Notes: generated from the sequence alone by a model not told the origin. A DNA stretch of 11,558 bases from Chloroflexota bacterium (GCA_003353825.1 PIVW01000154.1:1-11558), one strand, 5' to 3'; positions 1 through 7,232 are shown, counted from the first letter of the stretch. Translations and numbers: made by a program.

Positions 1-1
1 C

Positions 2-937
2 AGCCTAAAGGTCTGTAGCGTAGATCAGACGACCCTACAAGGTTGTGAGCTGGTGGGCGAAACACCCACACCTACACCCACACCCACCCTAACGCCGACA
101 CTTGCTGAGACTGACACACCTACACCCACCACCACAGCTACGCCGACACATACAGCGACGGCAACGATTCCAGTAACTGCCACGCCAACAGACACGCCAA
201 CATCTACCCCTACCATAACGCATACCCCCACTGCCACACACACGAACACACCATCTTCTACATCCACGCAAACACCATCCCCCACGTACACATACACCCC
301 GACGAAAACTCCGACATCGACCTTTACGTCTACGTACACCCCTATCGCCACACAAACACATACCCCAACCATCACACCTACCCCAACCATCACACCTACG
401 CCAACCATCACACCTACGCCCGATCCTGCTTGTGAGCAACTGGTCGTCAACCCCGATTTCGCCAACAATTATCAGGGTTGGTCACAGAATCTTTTCCTTA
501 CCAGCGAATTCACCGATATAGAAGGTGTGACCCATCGCGGCGCCTGGTTTGGCGGCGCCAACATGGCGGGCCACTATCTTTATCAAGATATCAGCATCCC
601 CACCGACGTCCCTTCAGTGAGTTTGAATTATCTATGGGCGATGAATCCCCTCACCATAGATACCACCTTGAGCAGCCGTGATGCGCTGACGGTAACCGTT
701 CGTACGACGGAAAACACTGTATTACAGACGCTGGCTGTCTACGGAGACAGCAGTGAGCGGCGTCTATGGAGCGGCGATGCCTTTGATCTGAGCGCCTACA
801 TCGGCCAGAACATAAGATACTATGCGCAGGCGACAACCGAAAACACAACCACCTCGTGGTATCTAAGTAAGATCTACCTGTACACCTGCACACTCACAGA
901 GACTCTCTACTTGCCGGTGCTTATGAGGGCCGGTTAA
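2..937 (+). CDS. Secreted protein with Thr/Pro-rich linker and C-terminal beta-sandwich-like domain (5' end outside window)
   Basis: The frame is open to the left edge, so the GTG at 53 is not the real start; 311 residues are visible. Residues 1-20 include two Cys. Residues 21-140 are a low-complexity Thr/Pro linker with Ser, Ala and Ile. Residues 141-296 form a compact domain beginning [10 protein letters not shown] and GW, rich in alternating hydrophobic residues, resembling jelly-roll carbohydrate-binding or MAM-like domains at the end of secreted enzymes. Its only two cysteines, C144 and C296, bracket it and could form a disulfide. The protein ends [12 protein letters not shown], like the YLPLVxR tails I recall on exported Chloroflexota proteins. 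Such linkers usually hold a binding domain away from a wall-anchored or catalytic domain, here upstream of the window. The catalytic part, if any, cannot be seen. Reading frame and secreted nature are firm; the domain class is inferred. Confidence 0.85.
   Translation, partial: SLKVCSVDQTTLQGCELVGETPTPTPTPTLTPTLAETDTPTPTTTATPTHTATATIPVTATPTDTPTSTPTITHTPTATHTNTPSSTSTQTPSPTYTYTPTKTPTSTFTSTYTPIATQTHTPTITPTPTITPTPTITPTPDPACEQLVVNPDFANNYQGWSQNLFLTSEFTDIEGVTHRGAWFGGANMAGHYLYQDISIPTDVPSVSLNYLWAMNPLTIDTTLSSRDALTVTVRTTENTVLQTLAVYGDSSERRLWSGDAFDLSAYIGQNIRYYAQATTENTTTSWYLSKIYLYTCTLTETLYLPVLMRAG
365..418 (+). repeat. Three 18-bp tandem repeats encoding TITPTP
   Basis: Three head-to-tail copies of an 18-bp unit (CCAACCATCACACCTAC plus C or G) sit at 365-382, 383-400 and 401-418. 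They differ only at the last base and encode a repeating six-residue T/I/P pattern at the end of the linker. Near identity suggests recent expansion by slippage; the period is in frame. Confidence 0.9.
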
Positions 938-971
938 AATGGTTGTCAGTTGACGTTTGGATCTTTTGTAA

Positions 972-986
972 GGGACTGCCAGTCCC
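972..986. terminator. Short perfect hairpin between convergent genes
   Basis: GGGACT, a 3-base loop GCC, then AGTCCC makes a perfect 6-bp stem. A looser outer pairing of CAGTTG (947-952) with CAACTG (987-992) encloses it. It lies between two convergent genes (stop 937 on plus, stop 1083 on minus), so a bidirectional terminator role is plausible, but there is no T-run on either side. It could equally be a small dispersed palindromic repeat. The rest of 938-1082 shows nothing else recognisable. Confidence 0.35.
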
Positions 987-1082
987 CAACTGCGCCCACC
1001 AGTTTCTAATTCACCGATCTCTGCTCTCACCTCTAAGTCTGCAAAGCAAACTGAGACAACTGCTTCACAGGTACGGAGTGCC

Positions 1083-1562
1083 TTACTTGATCTCCACTTT
1101 CTCCCAGCGCGCGAGATTAAGCTCGGAGTCATAGATAAATTTGAGTTCAACCGCAGGGGCCAATGGATCCATTACTATAGGGTAAAAGATGGCGTCCGCT
1201 TGGGGGATTGGTAAATCGGGAACCTCATCGAATGGGAACCACTGTAAGCGCCCTTCGCGGTCATCACCCTTGACCTCACCTGTTGCCACTTGGGTGCGGT
1301 AGATAAACATCAACCATTGCCAATCCGGCCGTGGTGATATCTCGGTGACCATCGCCCGAAGTTCGGGATTCAGCGCCTGCAGGCCGGTCTCCTCCTGAAG
1401 CTCGCGTATGGCGCAGTCTCGGGGCGATTCATTGGCATCGATCTTGCCGCCAGGCGCGATCCATTGGTCCAGGTTCGGTTCCTTGTGACGATAGAGCATG
1501 AGCACCTTGTCATCACGAATGGCGTAGATCAGGGTGGCGAGGATAAAGGGTGAAGCGAGCAT
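1083..1562 (-). CDS. Nudix hydrolase (MutT-like)
   Basis: 159 residues. A perfect Nudix box spans residues 39-61: G39, then E45, then REL at 53-55, EE at 57-58 and G60-L61, matching G-x5-E-x7-REUxEExGU. The glutamates bind the Mg2+ used to hydrolyse a nucleoside diphosphate linked to another group. The preceding RHKEPNLDQWIAPGG and the overall length resemble 8-oxo-dGTP diphosphatase-type MutT proteins, but the substrate cannot be told from sequence. The ATG shares its A with the stop of the upstream ThiF-like gene (TGATG), so the two are probably translationally coupled and co-transcribed. No separate Shine-Dalgarno is needed in that arrangement. Nudix identity is certain; substrate specificity is open. 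Confidence 0.95.
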   Translation of the reverse strand: MLASPFILATLIYAIRDDKVLMLYRHKEPNLDQWIAPGGKIDANESPRDCAIRELQEETGLQALNPELRAMVTEISPRPDWQWLMFIYRTQVATGEVKGDDREGRLQWFPFDEVPDLPIPQADAIFYPIVMDPLAPAVELKFIYDSELNLARWEKVEIK

Positions 1563-2602
1563 CAGTTTCCTATGTAACGGGCATAGAGGCTGCGTGCGAT
1601 ATCAGGATCTTCAGTGCCCTTGATGATCGCCCGGCCATCACTAAACAAGGTAATCTCGTAGTGGTTGATGTGAGCGCGTAGCAGATAGGGGTTCTGTTTC
1701 ACATCACCTAAGGCAGCCAAACGATCGGCTACGGTTGTCAGATCGATGGTCGAGCCAGGAACGTTCACTTGTACGGCATTGCGTCCGCAGAGCACGGCGC
1801 TACGGCTGCCCATCTCGGCGTTGAGGTAACGGTAGTTGTGTTTGCCGCAGGCAGGGCAATCGGGATCTCGCCCCGCCATGATGAAAGCATCGAATGTATT
1901 ATCCCACAGGTCGATATTGATCAAGCCCTCATTGAGCGTGCCCCCGCCAGTGAGCAGCTTGATGGTCTCGCTAGCACTGATGGAGGCCAGCACCGACACG
2001 ATCGGCGCCAGAACGCCGGCGGTATCACAGGTCGGCCCCCCAGAGGCCGGTTCCGAACCCAGCAGGCATTGTAGACAGCCGCTCACCTGCCGCCCCACCC
2101 GCTCGGCAGCCCCGGTCGGCACCAGTGTCGCGGTCATGCCATACGACGCCACCACGCCGGTGTAGACCCAGGGTATGCCTAGCTTGATACAGGCGTCATT
2201 GAGCAGGTAGCGGGCTTCGAAGTTGTCCGTGCCATCTAGCGCCACATCGGCGCCCTCGAGCAAATGCAGAGCATTGCCGGCATCGAAATCTGTCACAATG
2301 CCTTCGATCTCGATCTCGCTGTTGATCTGGCGCAGACGGCGAGCAGCCGCAGCAGCCTTGGGCAAACCCGCCGCCAGATCCGCTTCATCAAAGAGTTGTT
2401 GCCTTTGCAGGTTGCTCAACTCAACATAATCCCGATCGACGATGCGCAAACGACCGACACCCGCGCGCGCCAGGTGGTTGGCCAGGACCGTGCCCGTGGC
2501 TCCACAGCCAACGATAACGACGGTGCTCTCCAGCAATTTGCGTTGGCCTGATTCGCCCAGGCCGTAGAAGATCATCTGACGTTGGTATCGCGCTAAGTTC
2601 AT
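1562..2602 (-). CDS. ThiF/MoeB/HesA-family E1-like adenylyltransferase
   Basis: 346 residues from the ATG at 2602. An in-frame TTG at 2650 would add 16 residues, but family members start close to the RYQRQM motif, here at residues 5-10. Visible motifs: nucleotide-binding GCGATG (32-37), IVDRDYVELSNLQRQ (54-68) with the Asp and Arg used for ATP, DGTDNF (123-128), a CxxC pair (C176/C179) and a second CPAC (C249/C252) that would bind structural zinc, and PTCDTAGV with C192 in the place of the family's catalytic cysteine. The family adenylates the C-terminal Gly-Gly of a sulfur carrier (ThiS or MoaD). An extra C-terminal domain (about 270-346) ends in LYARYIGN, as in some stand-alone Gram-positive ThiF proteins. 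No thiS, moaD or other thiamin or molybdopterin gene is nearby, so ThiF and MoeB roles cannot be separated. Confidence 0.92.
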   Translation of the reverse strand: MNLARYQRQMIFYGLGESGQRKLLESTVVIVGCGATGTVLANHLARAGVGRLRIVDRDYVELSNLQRQQLFDEADLAAGLPKAAAAARRLRQINSEIEIEGIVTDFDAGNALHLLEGADVALDGTDNFEARYLLNDACIKLGIPWVYTGVVASYGMTATLVPTGAAERVGRQVSGCLQCLLGSEPASGGPTCDTAGVLAPIVSVLASISASETIKLLTGGGTLNEGLINIDLWDNTFDAFIMAGRDPDCPACGKHNYRYLNAEMGSRSAVLCGRNAVQVNVPGSTIDLTTVADRLAALGDVKQNPYLLRAHINHYEITLFSDGRAIIKGTEDPDIARSLYARYIGN

Positions 2603-2619
2603 GGTCGGACGTTTAGAGA

Positions 2620-2650
2620 ATTTTATGCTTATTGAGCAATATGGATTCAA
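2620..2650 (-). promoter_or_regulatory. Possible promoter of the ThiF-Nudix unit
   Basis: On the minus strand TAAAAT (2625-2620) is one mismatch from the -10 consensus, and TTGAAT (2650-2645) could be a -35 with a long 19-bp spacer. The predicted start leaves a leader of only about 10 bases before the ATG at 2602, with no Shine-Dalgarno. The evidence is weak. Confidence 0.3.
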
Positions 2651-2695
2651 AAGAAGTTTCGCGACTATACCGGCTTAGGAAAAACTCCCCGTGTC

Positions 2696-2805
2696 TGTCA
2701 TTGCGAACCGTTTTTTGGTGACGAAATTCCCAAGTCACATGAACGAATTATGCCAGCTTGGGGATTGCTTTGTCATCCGACCGGAGGTCGTCCCTCGCGA
2801 TGACA
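2696..2805. repeat. 110-bp dispersed-type element with near-perfect terminal inverted repeats
   Basis: The left end TGTCATTGCGA (2696-2706) and right end TCGCGATGACA (2795-2805) are inverted copies with one mismatch. An inner pair, AATTCCCAAG (2725-2734) and CTTGGGGATT (2757-2766), matches at nine of ten bases, and a small GACC/GGTC hairpin lies at 2779-2789. The whole can fold on itself. The words TGTCATTGCGA and GGGGATTGCTT are typical, from memory, of small non-coding repeats found many times in diverse bacterial genomes. It occupies the gap between the GT9 stop and the ThiF start and could act as a transcript hairpin. The rest of this 265-bp gap holds no gene. Confidence 0.7.
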
Positions 2806-2867
2806 CATGTACAGTTTCAATGGGATATATGTGTGGTTGGATAGTGTCGGGTATCGGAGGACGGCTG

Positions 2868-4061
2868 TCAAATTGTTTGGTTCAGCAACAGGCGGTGAGC
2901 GGTATCAAATACCGCATCGACAGCGATATCTCGCACACAGCCATGTTCAGGTAGATCGGGCCAGTCGAAACGCCCGCAAGGCACACAACCCCAAGCCGAG
3001 CGCAACACGACGTGTTTCTCAGCATCTCCCCAGGGGCCGAACAGCACAGAATCGGCGGGACCATAGAGATGTACAGTGGATGTGCCGACCGCTACGGCAA
3101 GATTCAGCGGGCCACTGTCAGGGCCCAAGACGAGGACGGCTGTGTGCAACAGAGCCGCCAGCACGCCAAACGATGTCTTCCCACCCAGATCGATGGCGGC
3201 ATCATGGGCGGCTGCAGCGACTTCAGCAGATAACCTCTTTTCGTTCGGGCCGCCGGTTAGTAGAACCACACAGCCTGCTGCAGCCAACCGTTGAGCTACC
3301 TCCCCCCATTTGCCACTATCCCACAGCTTGATAGCTGCCCCCGCCCCGGGATGGATGACGACGAGCTTTTTATCTGGCTCGACCGCCAACGCCGAGAGCA
3401 ACTGCTCGGCCTCAGCGATGTCGTCTGGGTTGAGCACAAAGTCGAGGGGATGGTGCAAAGGATTAGCGGGTTCATCATTGCCTAAGAAGGCGCTGACCAG
3501 GCGCAGGTTGCTGGCAGCAGTGTGCTCGTACGGCAACGCCAAGGCCTGGGACAACCAAGGGCTGGTCTCTGGTGTATCAAAACCGATTCTCGTGGGAATC
3601 CCGGCAAAAGCCGCCAGCATGGTCCCCCACCAATGGTCGGGGCGAAAGATGATGGCGCTGTCGAAACTCTCCTTGCGCAGCTTGTGTGCAGTCTGTGGTA
3701 GCAGCGACCAACGTTTCGCCATACCTGCGGGCGTTCTCCGCTCGAATGCCGGGAAAGGTAACTCCAATAGATCGTCGTAGCACTCTGCCAGAGCTGGTAA
3801 AGCCGGTCGGGCCCAGGGTCCCACAGCCAGGGTCAAATAGGCATCTGTTTGCGAGCGCAGATGTCTTAAGGCCGGGCCCAGAAACAGCAGATCCCCCAGA
3901 TGATCGGGGCGGATGAGAAGGACCCGAGTATTGTTTGCAGAACCGCGTATTGGCAAAACATCCCAGGCGCTCGCCAGTAGCCGCCCTCCCACCCGCCGCG
4001 CCCGTACTTTGGCAGGAGCAGGTTGAGATGGATCAGGAAGATGGGGATAAAATGGAGGCAT
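2868..4061 (-). CDS. Glycosyltransferase family 9 (heptosyltransferase-like)
   Basis: 397 residues. Two Rossmann halves are visible. The N-terminal one has RPDHLGDLLFLGP (51-63), the RxDxxGD acceptor-side motif. The C-terminal one has HPGAG (237-241) followed by KLW and a KW, then TGGPNEKR (269-276), and the nucleotide-sugar site GPDSGPLNLAVAVGT (313-327). A Cys-rich tail CVPCGR...GC is also common in the family. In the usual D-[ST]-G-x-x-H motif the His is Asn (N320). GT9 enzymes of diderms add heptose to lipopolysaccharide; Chloroflexota lack classical LPS, so this one probably transfers a sugar to another surface polymer or lipid. The first 40 residues are a variable Pro/Arg-rich extension. 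It diverges from the truC-like gene with a 47-bp gap and may share transcription with the ThiF unit downstream. Confidence 0.92.
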   Translation of the reverse strand: MPPFYPHLPDPSQPAPAKVRARRVGGRLLASAWDVLPIRGSANNTRVLLIRPDHLGDLLFLGPALRHLRSQTDAYLTLAVGPWARPALPALAECYDDLLELPFPAFERRTPAGMAKRWSLLPQTAHKLRKESFDSAIIFRPDHWWGTMLAAFAGIPTRIGFDTPETSPWLSQALALPYEHTAASNLRLVSAFLGNDEPANPLHHPLDFVLNPDDIAEAEQLLSALAVEPDKKLVVIHPGAGAAIKLWDSGKWGEVAQRLAAAGCVVLLTGGPNEKRLSAEVAAAAHDAAIDLGGKTSFGVLAALLHTAVLVLGPDSGPLNLAVAVGTSTVHLYGPADSVLFGPWGDAEKHVVLRSAWGCVPCGRFDWPDLPEHGCVRDIAVDAVFDTAHRLLLNQTI

Positions 4062-4069
4062 GACAGGCT

Positions 4070-4099
4070 ATTGTACGCCAGCGGGGACATCGCCATCAA
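4070..4099 (-). promoter_or_regulatory. Promoter of the GT9 gene, leaderless type
   Basis: On the minus strand TTGATG (4099-4094) and TACAAT (4075-4070) are separated by 18 bases. The -10 has five of six consensus bases and ends 8 bases before the ATG, so transcription should start at or within about a base of the start codon. No Shine-Dalgarno precedes the ATG, which fits a leaderless mRNA. Confidence 0.5.
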
Positions 4100-4108
4100 A
4101 CAACAAAC

Positions 4109-4816
4109 ATGTTAGCCTACCGTATGAACCTTGACAGTGAGATAGCGATCCCGATCCTGTGGAAAGATGATAGTGTGATTGCAGTCAACAAGCTCTCGGG
4201 TTTGCTGGTGCATAACAGCCGTTACGCCGGCCCCAAAGAACGGTCCCTGCGGCAGATGCTGGGCGCGCAACTCGGGCGATCTGTGTATCCCTTGCATCGT
4301 CTGGATCGCCCAACCAGTGGTGTGGTACTATTCGCATTCGAGCAGATTAAGGTACAGGCTTGGCAGCATCAGTTGACGCAGGATTCGACCGAAAAGATCT
4401 ATCTCGCCCTCGTACGTGGCCATGTGGCCGAGTCCGTTCGTATCGACCACCCCTTGAAGTTTGGCGACACAGGCAAAGCGGCCTGTAGTGAAGTCATACC
4501 TCTTGCGAAATCGGCAGTTGAGCGCTGTTCACTGATACAGGTACGCTTGTACACAGGACGCAAACATCAGGTGCGGCGGCACCTCGCCCACATCAGCCAT
4601 CCCCTGGTTGGGGACACCGCCTATGGCAAAGGCGAGATCAATCGCTATTACCGAGCGACGTATGACCTGTGGCGGTTGGCGCTCCATGCTTGGCAACTCA
4701 ACATCACACATCCATTTACGGAAGAGCAACTGAGCCTGCGTGCAAATCTGCCGCCTGAACTAAAACGCGTTTTTTCAACGCTGTTTCCCAAGGATGTGTT
4801 GGCAGACCTTTTGTAG
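4109..4816 (+). CDS. truC: RluA-family pseudouridine synthase, TruC-like
   Basis: 235 residues from the ATG at 4109; a second ATG at 4124 is also possible and no Shine-Dalgarno decides. The RluA signature HRLDRPTSGV (63-72) carries the catalytic Asp, D66. The N-terminal IPILWKDDSVIAVNKLSGLLVH and the C-terminal GRKHQVRRHLAHISHPLVGDTAYGKG, followed by LALHAWQLNITHPF, follow E. coli TruC closely, an enzyme that isomerises U65 in tRNA. There is no S4 RNA-binding domain, and the length fits TruC (about 260) rather than RluC/D (about 320). It acts on RNA in the cytoplasm. It ends 15 bp from the convergent GT4 gene with no room for a terminator. RluA family is certain; tRNA U65 specificity is inferred from the best-matching motifs. 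Confidence 0.88.
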   Translation: MLAYRMNLDSEIAIPILWKDDSVIAVNKLSGLLVHNSRYAGPKERSLRQMLGAQLGRSVYPLHRLDRPTSGVVLFAFEQIKVQAWQHQLTQDSTEKIYLALVRGHVAESVRIDHPLKFGDTGKAACSEVIPLAKSAVERCSLIQVRLYTGRKHQVRRHLAHISHPLVGDTAYGKGEINRYYRATYDLWRLALHAWQLNITHPFTEEQLSLRANLPPELKRVFSTLFPKDVLADLL

Positions 4817-4831
4817 CTCGATGCCTATTGG

Positions 4832-6019
4832 TCACTGTTGGCGGGTCAGCATGTCAACATAGACTTCGTAGGTCTCGCGTGCTATCTTCGCCTGCGTAAA
4901 ACGCGCCAGGACGCGATCTCGGCCTTTTTGTCCGAGGTCGGTTCTCAGTTTTGGGTACTGAATCAGCTGTTGCAGACGCTCGGCCAATAGTATGACGTTA
5001 TCTTCCGGGAAAATCAGGCCGGCATCACCGATCACATGCGGGATCTCACCACTGTCGGAGCCAACGACAGGTATTGCACAAGCCATGGCCTCGACCAATA
5101 CCCGGCCGAACTGTTCAACCCAGTTATTCTGGCTGCGTGAGGGAAGAATGAAGGCATCGAGGGTCTGATAGAATGCGGCCATGTCGGTGGACTTGATCTT
5201 ACCCTGCCAACAGAGCTGTGTCTTGATACCTAGTGCATCAGCCAGCGCCCGCAGAGCGATCTCTTGTTCACCACTCCCTGCCAAGACCAATCGCCAATCA
5301 CCTTGTAAGTGGGCGCAAGCATGTACTAGTGTGTCCAAACCTTTGGCCGAGATAAATCCCCCGGCATAGCCCATTGTAAAGGGGCGTTCTGGCCTGGGCC
5401 CCTCGGCCGGCCTAAAAATCGCCGGGTCTACGCCGAACTGAGGGATGACACGGACCGGTCCGCTAAAACCTTTTTCTTGGAGAACACATTTGGCGTCATG
5501 ATTACCGGCGATGGCACAGGTCGTGTGCCGGAAGGCGTATCGTTCCCACCAGCGAAAAGGTGGGGGATAGGCGCGATTGAGGTTCTGCCATGTAAAAAAG
5601 CAGGTTGGTATCTGTAGGCGCCTTGCCAATCCCAGCGCATGTCGGGTCGCCAGGTTGTAGGGCTCTTCGTCGATATGTAGCAGATCGGGTTGGAGATCTT
5701 GAAGTTCTTGACGTAGCCGTGGATAGAAATGGGTGTGGAAATGGCCATTTAGGGTGATAGGTGTTGCTCTTAGCTCATACCCCCGGGTGAATACACGTTC
5801 CAGCGCTTGTTCCCCTCGATCATCTCGCCACCCCGGTGGCACCAAGACCGTCAGTTTGATATCGGGTAACGCCGCCAACTCTTCCAGTTTGCGCTGGTAA
5901 GCACCCACGATACAGGCTTTTGACAACATAACGACATGCATAAATCCGATTCTATCCTTGGGGGCTGGCGCAGGCAAACTGAGGTGATAACCAGAATTCG
6001 GAGTTTCGTTTGCACTCAT
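4832..6019 (-). CDS. Glycosyltransferase family 4 (GT-B fold)
   Basis: 395 residues. The N-terminal acceptor half contains HVVMLSKACIVGAYQRKLEEL (28-48), and residues 194-204 (FGVDPAIFRPA) are the typical link between the two halves. The donor half has YAGGFISAKGLDTLV (218-232), LAGSGEQ (246-252) and E302-x7-E310 within EQFGRVLVEAMAC, the nucleotide-sugar-binding EX7E motif, then PVVGSDSGEIPHVIG. These are diagnostic of retaining GT4 enzymes. Homologues that I recall start near HVVMLSK, so the ATG at 5941 (M27) may be the true start. Neither start has a convincing ribosome site, though AAGGAT lies about 12 bases before M27. With the nearby GT9 and GT39-like genes it suggests surface glycan synthesis. 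Sugar and acceptor are unknown. Confidence 0.93.
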   Translation of the reverse strand: MSANETPNSGYHLSLPAPAPKDRIGFMHVVMLSKACIVGAYQRKLEELAALPDIKLTVLVPPGWRDDRGEQALERVFTRGYELRATPITLNGHFHTHFYPRLRQELQDLQPDLLHIDEEPYNLATRHALGLARRLQIPTCFFTWQNLNRAYPPPFRWWERYAFRHTTCAIAGNHDAKCVLQEKGFSGPVRVIPQFGVDPAIFRPAEGPRPERPFTMGYAGGFISAKGLDTLVHACAHLQGDWRLVLAGSGEQEIALRALADALGIKTQLCWQGKIKSTDMAAFYQTLDAFILPSRSQNNWVEQFGRVLVEAMACAIPVVGSDSGEIPHVIGDAGLIFPEDNVILLAERLQQLIQYPKLRTDLGQKGRDRVLARFTQAKIARETYEVYVDMLTRQQ

Positions 6020-6033
6020 ATCTGTAAACTAGC

Positions 6034-6062
6034 TTGCTTTCTGCCAGGGCTGGTTCTATAAT
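6034..6062 (+). promoter_or_regulatory. Promoter of the Trx-like/Crp unit
   Basis: A consensus -10 TATAAT (6057-6062) lies 17 bp after TTGCTT (6034-6039), a weak -35. The transcript would start near 6069, giving a leader of about 120 bases before the ATG at 6191, long by the standard of this window. A short 5-1-5 palindrome, AGTAA-G-TTACT, sits in that leader at 6090-6100. Confidence 0.5.
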
Positions 6063-6118
6063 CAAGTGTGGTCAAAGATCGTTCTTGCGAGTAAGTTACT
6101 TTACCGAAGCTGTGCGGC

Positions 6119-6151
6119 ATGCGGGTTATGCTATAAGCTCGCATCTTTTTT
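6119..6151 (+). terminator. Terminator-like hairpin with T-run in the leader of the Trx-like/Crp unit
   Basis: ATGCG (6119-6123) pairs with CGCAT (6140-6144), and inside it TTAT (6126-6129) pairs with ATAA (6133-6136) around a 3-base loop, with a small internal loop between. Six Ts follow at 6146-6151. This resembles an intrinsic terminator and lies between the promoter at 6034-6062 and the coding start at 6191, so it could be an attenuator. The stem is short and interrupted, so this is tentative. Confidence 0.35.
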
Positions 6152-6190
6152 GGTGATTGTAAGATTCACGAGCAGATCGGTCTCGAAGTC

Positions 6191-6541
6191 ATGACACATA
6201 TTCAAGTTTATATCGCACACAGCTGTCCTATGTGTATCCACAGTCGTCGCTTGGTTGCCGAGATCTTCGATCGCTATCCCCGGCTTGACATCGAACTTAT
6301 CGATGTCGCTTCCTTGTCGGAGGAGGAAATTCCTGAAGAGGTTTTTGCAACACCAACATGGCTGTGGGACGGGCGAGTTTACAGCCTGGGGAATCCTGAC
6401 CCCGCACAGTTGTGGCAGCAACTGGCAGAGTTGAGTTTACCATCCACAAAGACCCCGTTTGAGGACAAACGTTATGGACGAAAAGATGCGACATCTTTCG
6501 ACGATGGAGCTGTTTCAAGATCTATCAAAGAAGGAATGTGA
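6191..6541 (+). CDS. Thioredoxin/glutaredoxin-like protein with CPMC motif
   Basis: 116 residues. The first beta strand [12 protein letters not shown] places the redox pair C12-x-x-C15 (CPMC) at the start of a helix, as in glutaredoxin or small thioredoxin folds. [27 protein letters not shown] (about 52-78) gives the cis-proline loop TPTW, the last strands and the final helix. The fold is complete by about residue 82; the remaining 30 or so residues are polar and partly overlap the next gene. The job is probably thiol-disulfide exchange in the cytoplasm, since no signal peptide is seen. It is the first gene of a unit with a Crp-like regulator, whose start lies 68 bp inside it. No strong Shine-Dalgarno precedes this ATG and no other in-frame ATG lies upstream. 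Confidence 0.85.
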   Translation: MTHIQVYIAHSCPMCIHSRRLVAEIFDRYPRLDIELIDVASLSEEEIPEEVFATPTWLWDGRVYSLGNPDPAQLWQQLAELSLPSTKTPFEDKRYGRKDATSFDDGAVSRSIKEGM

Positions 6542-7142
6542 AGAATTAGACCGTATTACAACGATGAGCACCGTGCGTAAAGGCAAGGTCTTTTACCGGC
6601 CCGAAGAAACCGGCGAGGTGCTCTTTATCTTAAAGGAGGGGAAAGTACAACTTTATAGGATTTCTCCCGAAGGCAAGAAGTTGGTGATCACAACCCTGGA
6701 CAAAGGGTCGCTATTTGGTGAGATGGCTTTGTTGGGGCAGCAAATGCACAATACATTCGCTGAATCTATCAGCGATTGCACCATCTGTGTGATGAGCCGT
6801 ACCGATCTGGAGCGCCTGATCTTGCAGCGTCCACAGGTGGCCCTGCGCATTCTCGAAATTACGGGGCGGCGTCTGCGCGATGCCGAAGGCAGGCTCGAAA
6901 ACCTGGCATTCAAGGGCATCCCCGCTCGCCTCTCCTCCCTTCTATTGCGACTTGCCGGCGATGACGGTGGCGATGAGATCATTGGACTCACCCATCAGGA
7001 CCTGGCAGAGATGGTGGGGACCTATCGCGAAACGGCCACGCAGGTGCTAAACGACCTCAAAGGCCGTGGCCTGATAGAGATCGGTCGCAAGCGCATCAAG
7101 ATACTGAATCGAACAGGATTGCAGGCAGTTGCTGATAGCTAA
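6474..7142 (+). CDS. Crp/Fnr-family transcriptional regulator
   Basis: 222 residues from the ATG at 6474, chosen because GAGG (6461-6464) sits 9 bases upstream; an in-frame TTG at 6459 is less likely. Residues about 8-118 form a cyclic-nucleotide-binding-type beta barrel ([27 protein letters not shown]), followed by the long dimer helix (119-145) and a Crp-type winged helix. The recognition region is [32 protein letters not shown] (172-203). In the nucleotide pocket, Gly82-Glu83 are kept, but the Arg-Ser pair that holds the cAMP phosphate in E. coli Crp aligns with N93-T94, so cAMP binding is unlikely. There is no N-terminal Cys cluster as in Fnr; C21, C102 and C105 are present. The 68-bp overlap with the redox protein upstream suggests coupled expression. 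Ligand and targets are unknown. Confidence 0.93.
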   Translation: MDEKMRHLSTMELFQDLSKKECEELDRITTMSTVRKGKVFYRPEETGEVLFILKEGKVQLYRISPEGKKLVITTLDKGSLFGEMALLGQQMHNTFAESISDCTICVMSRTDLERLILQRPQVALRILEITGRRLRDAEGRLENLAFKGIPARLSSLLLRLAGDDGGDEIIGLTHQDLAEMVGTYRETATQVLNDLKGRGLIEIGRKRIKILNRTGLQAVADS

Positions 7143-7169
7143 ATCATGCTGTCAAAAAAACTGATAAGT

Positions 7170-7203
7170 CACAAGTCGTGAATCGATAGGTTCGCGGCTT
7201 GTG
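7170..7203 (+). terminator. Hairpin downstream of the crp-like gene
   Basis: CACAAGTCGTGAA (7170-7182) pairs with TTCGCGGCTTGTG (7191-7203) around an 8-base loop; 11 of 13 positions are Watson-Crick and the other two are G-U in RNA. It begins 27 bases after the stop codon. There is no T-run after it, so it may end or protect the transcript rather than be a classical intrinsic terminator. Confidence 0.5.
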
Positions 7204-7232
7204 TGTCGCCATATTCAGGCAACCATGATTAC

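Noticed and set aside
25..468. Minus-strand frame of Val/Gly repeats opposite the first gene
   Set aside because: It is the mirror of the Thr/Pro linker codons on the other strand; its composition follows directly from that repeat.
938..1082. Small coding frames in the convergent gap
   Set aside because: No ribosome site, and the frames run antisense into the Nudix gene.
2691..2954. Plus-strand frame over the inverted-repeat element
   Set aside because: It starts in the repeat and runs antisense into the end of the GT9 gene; composition is not protein-like.
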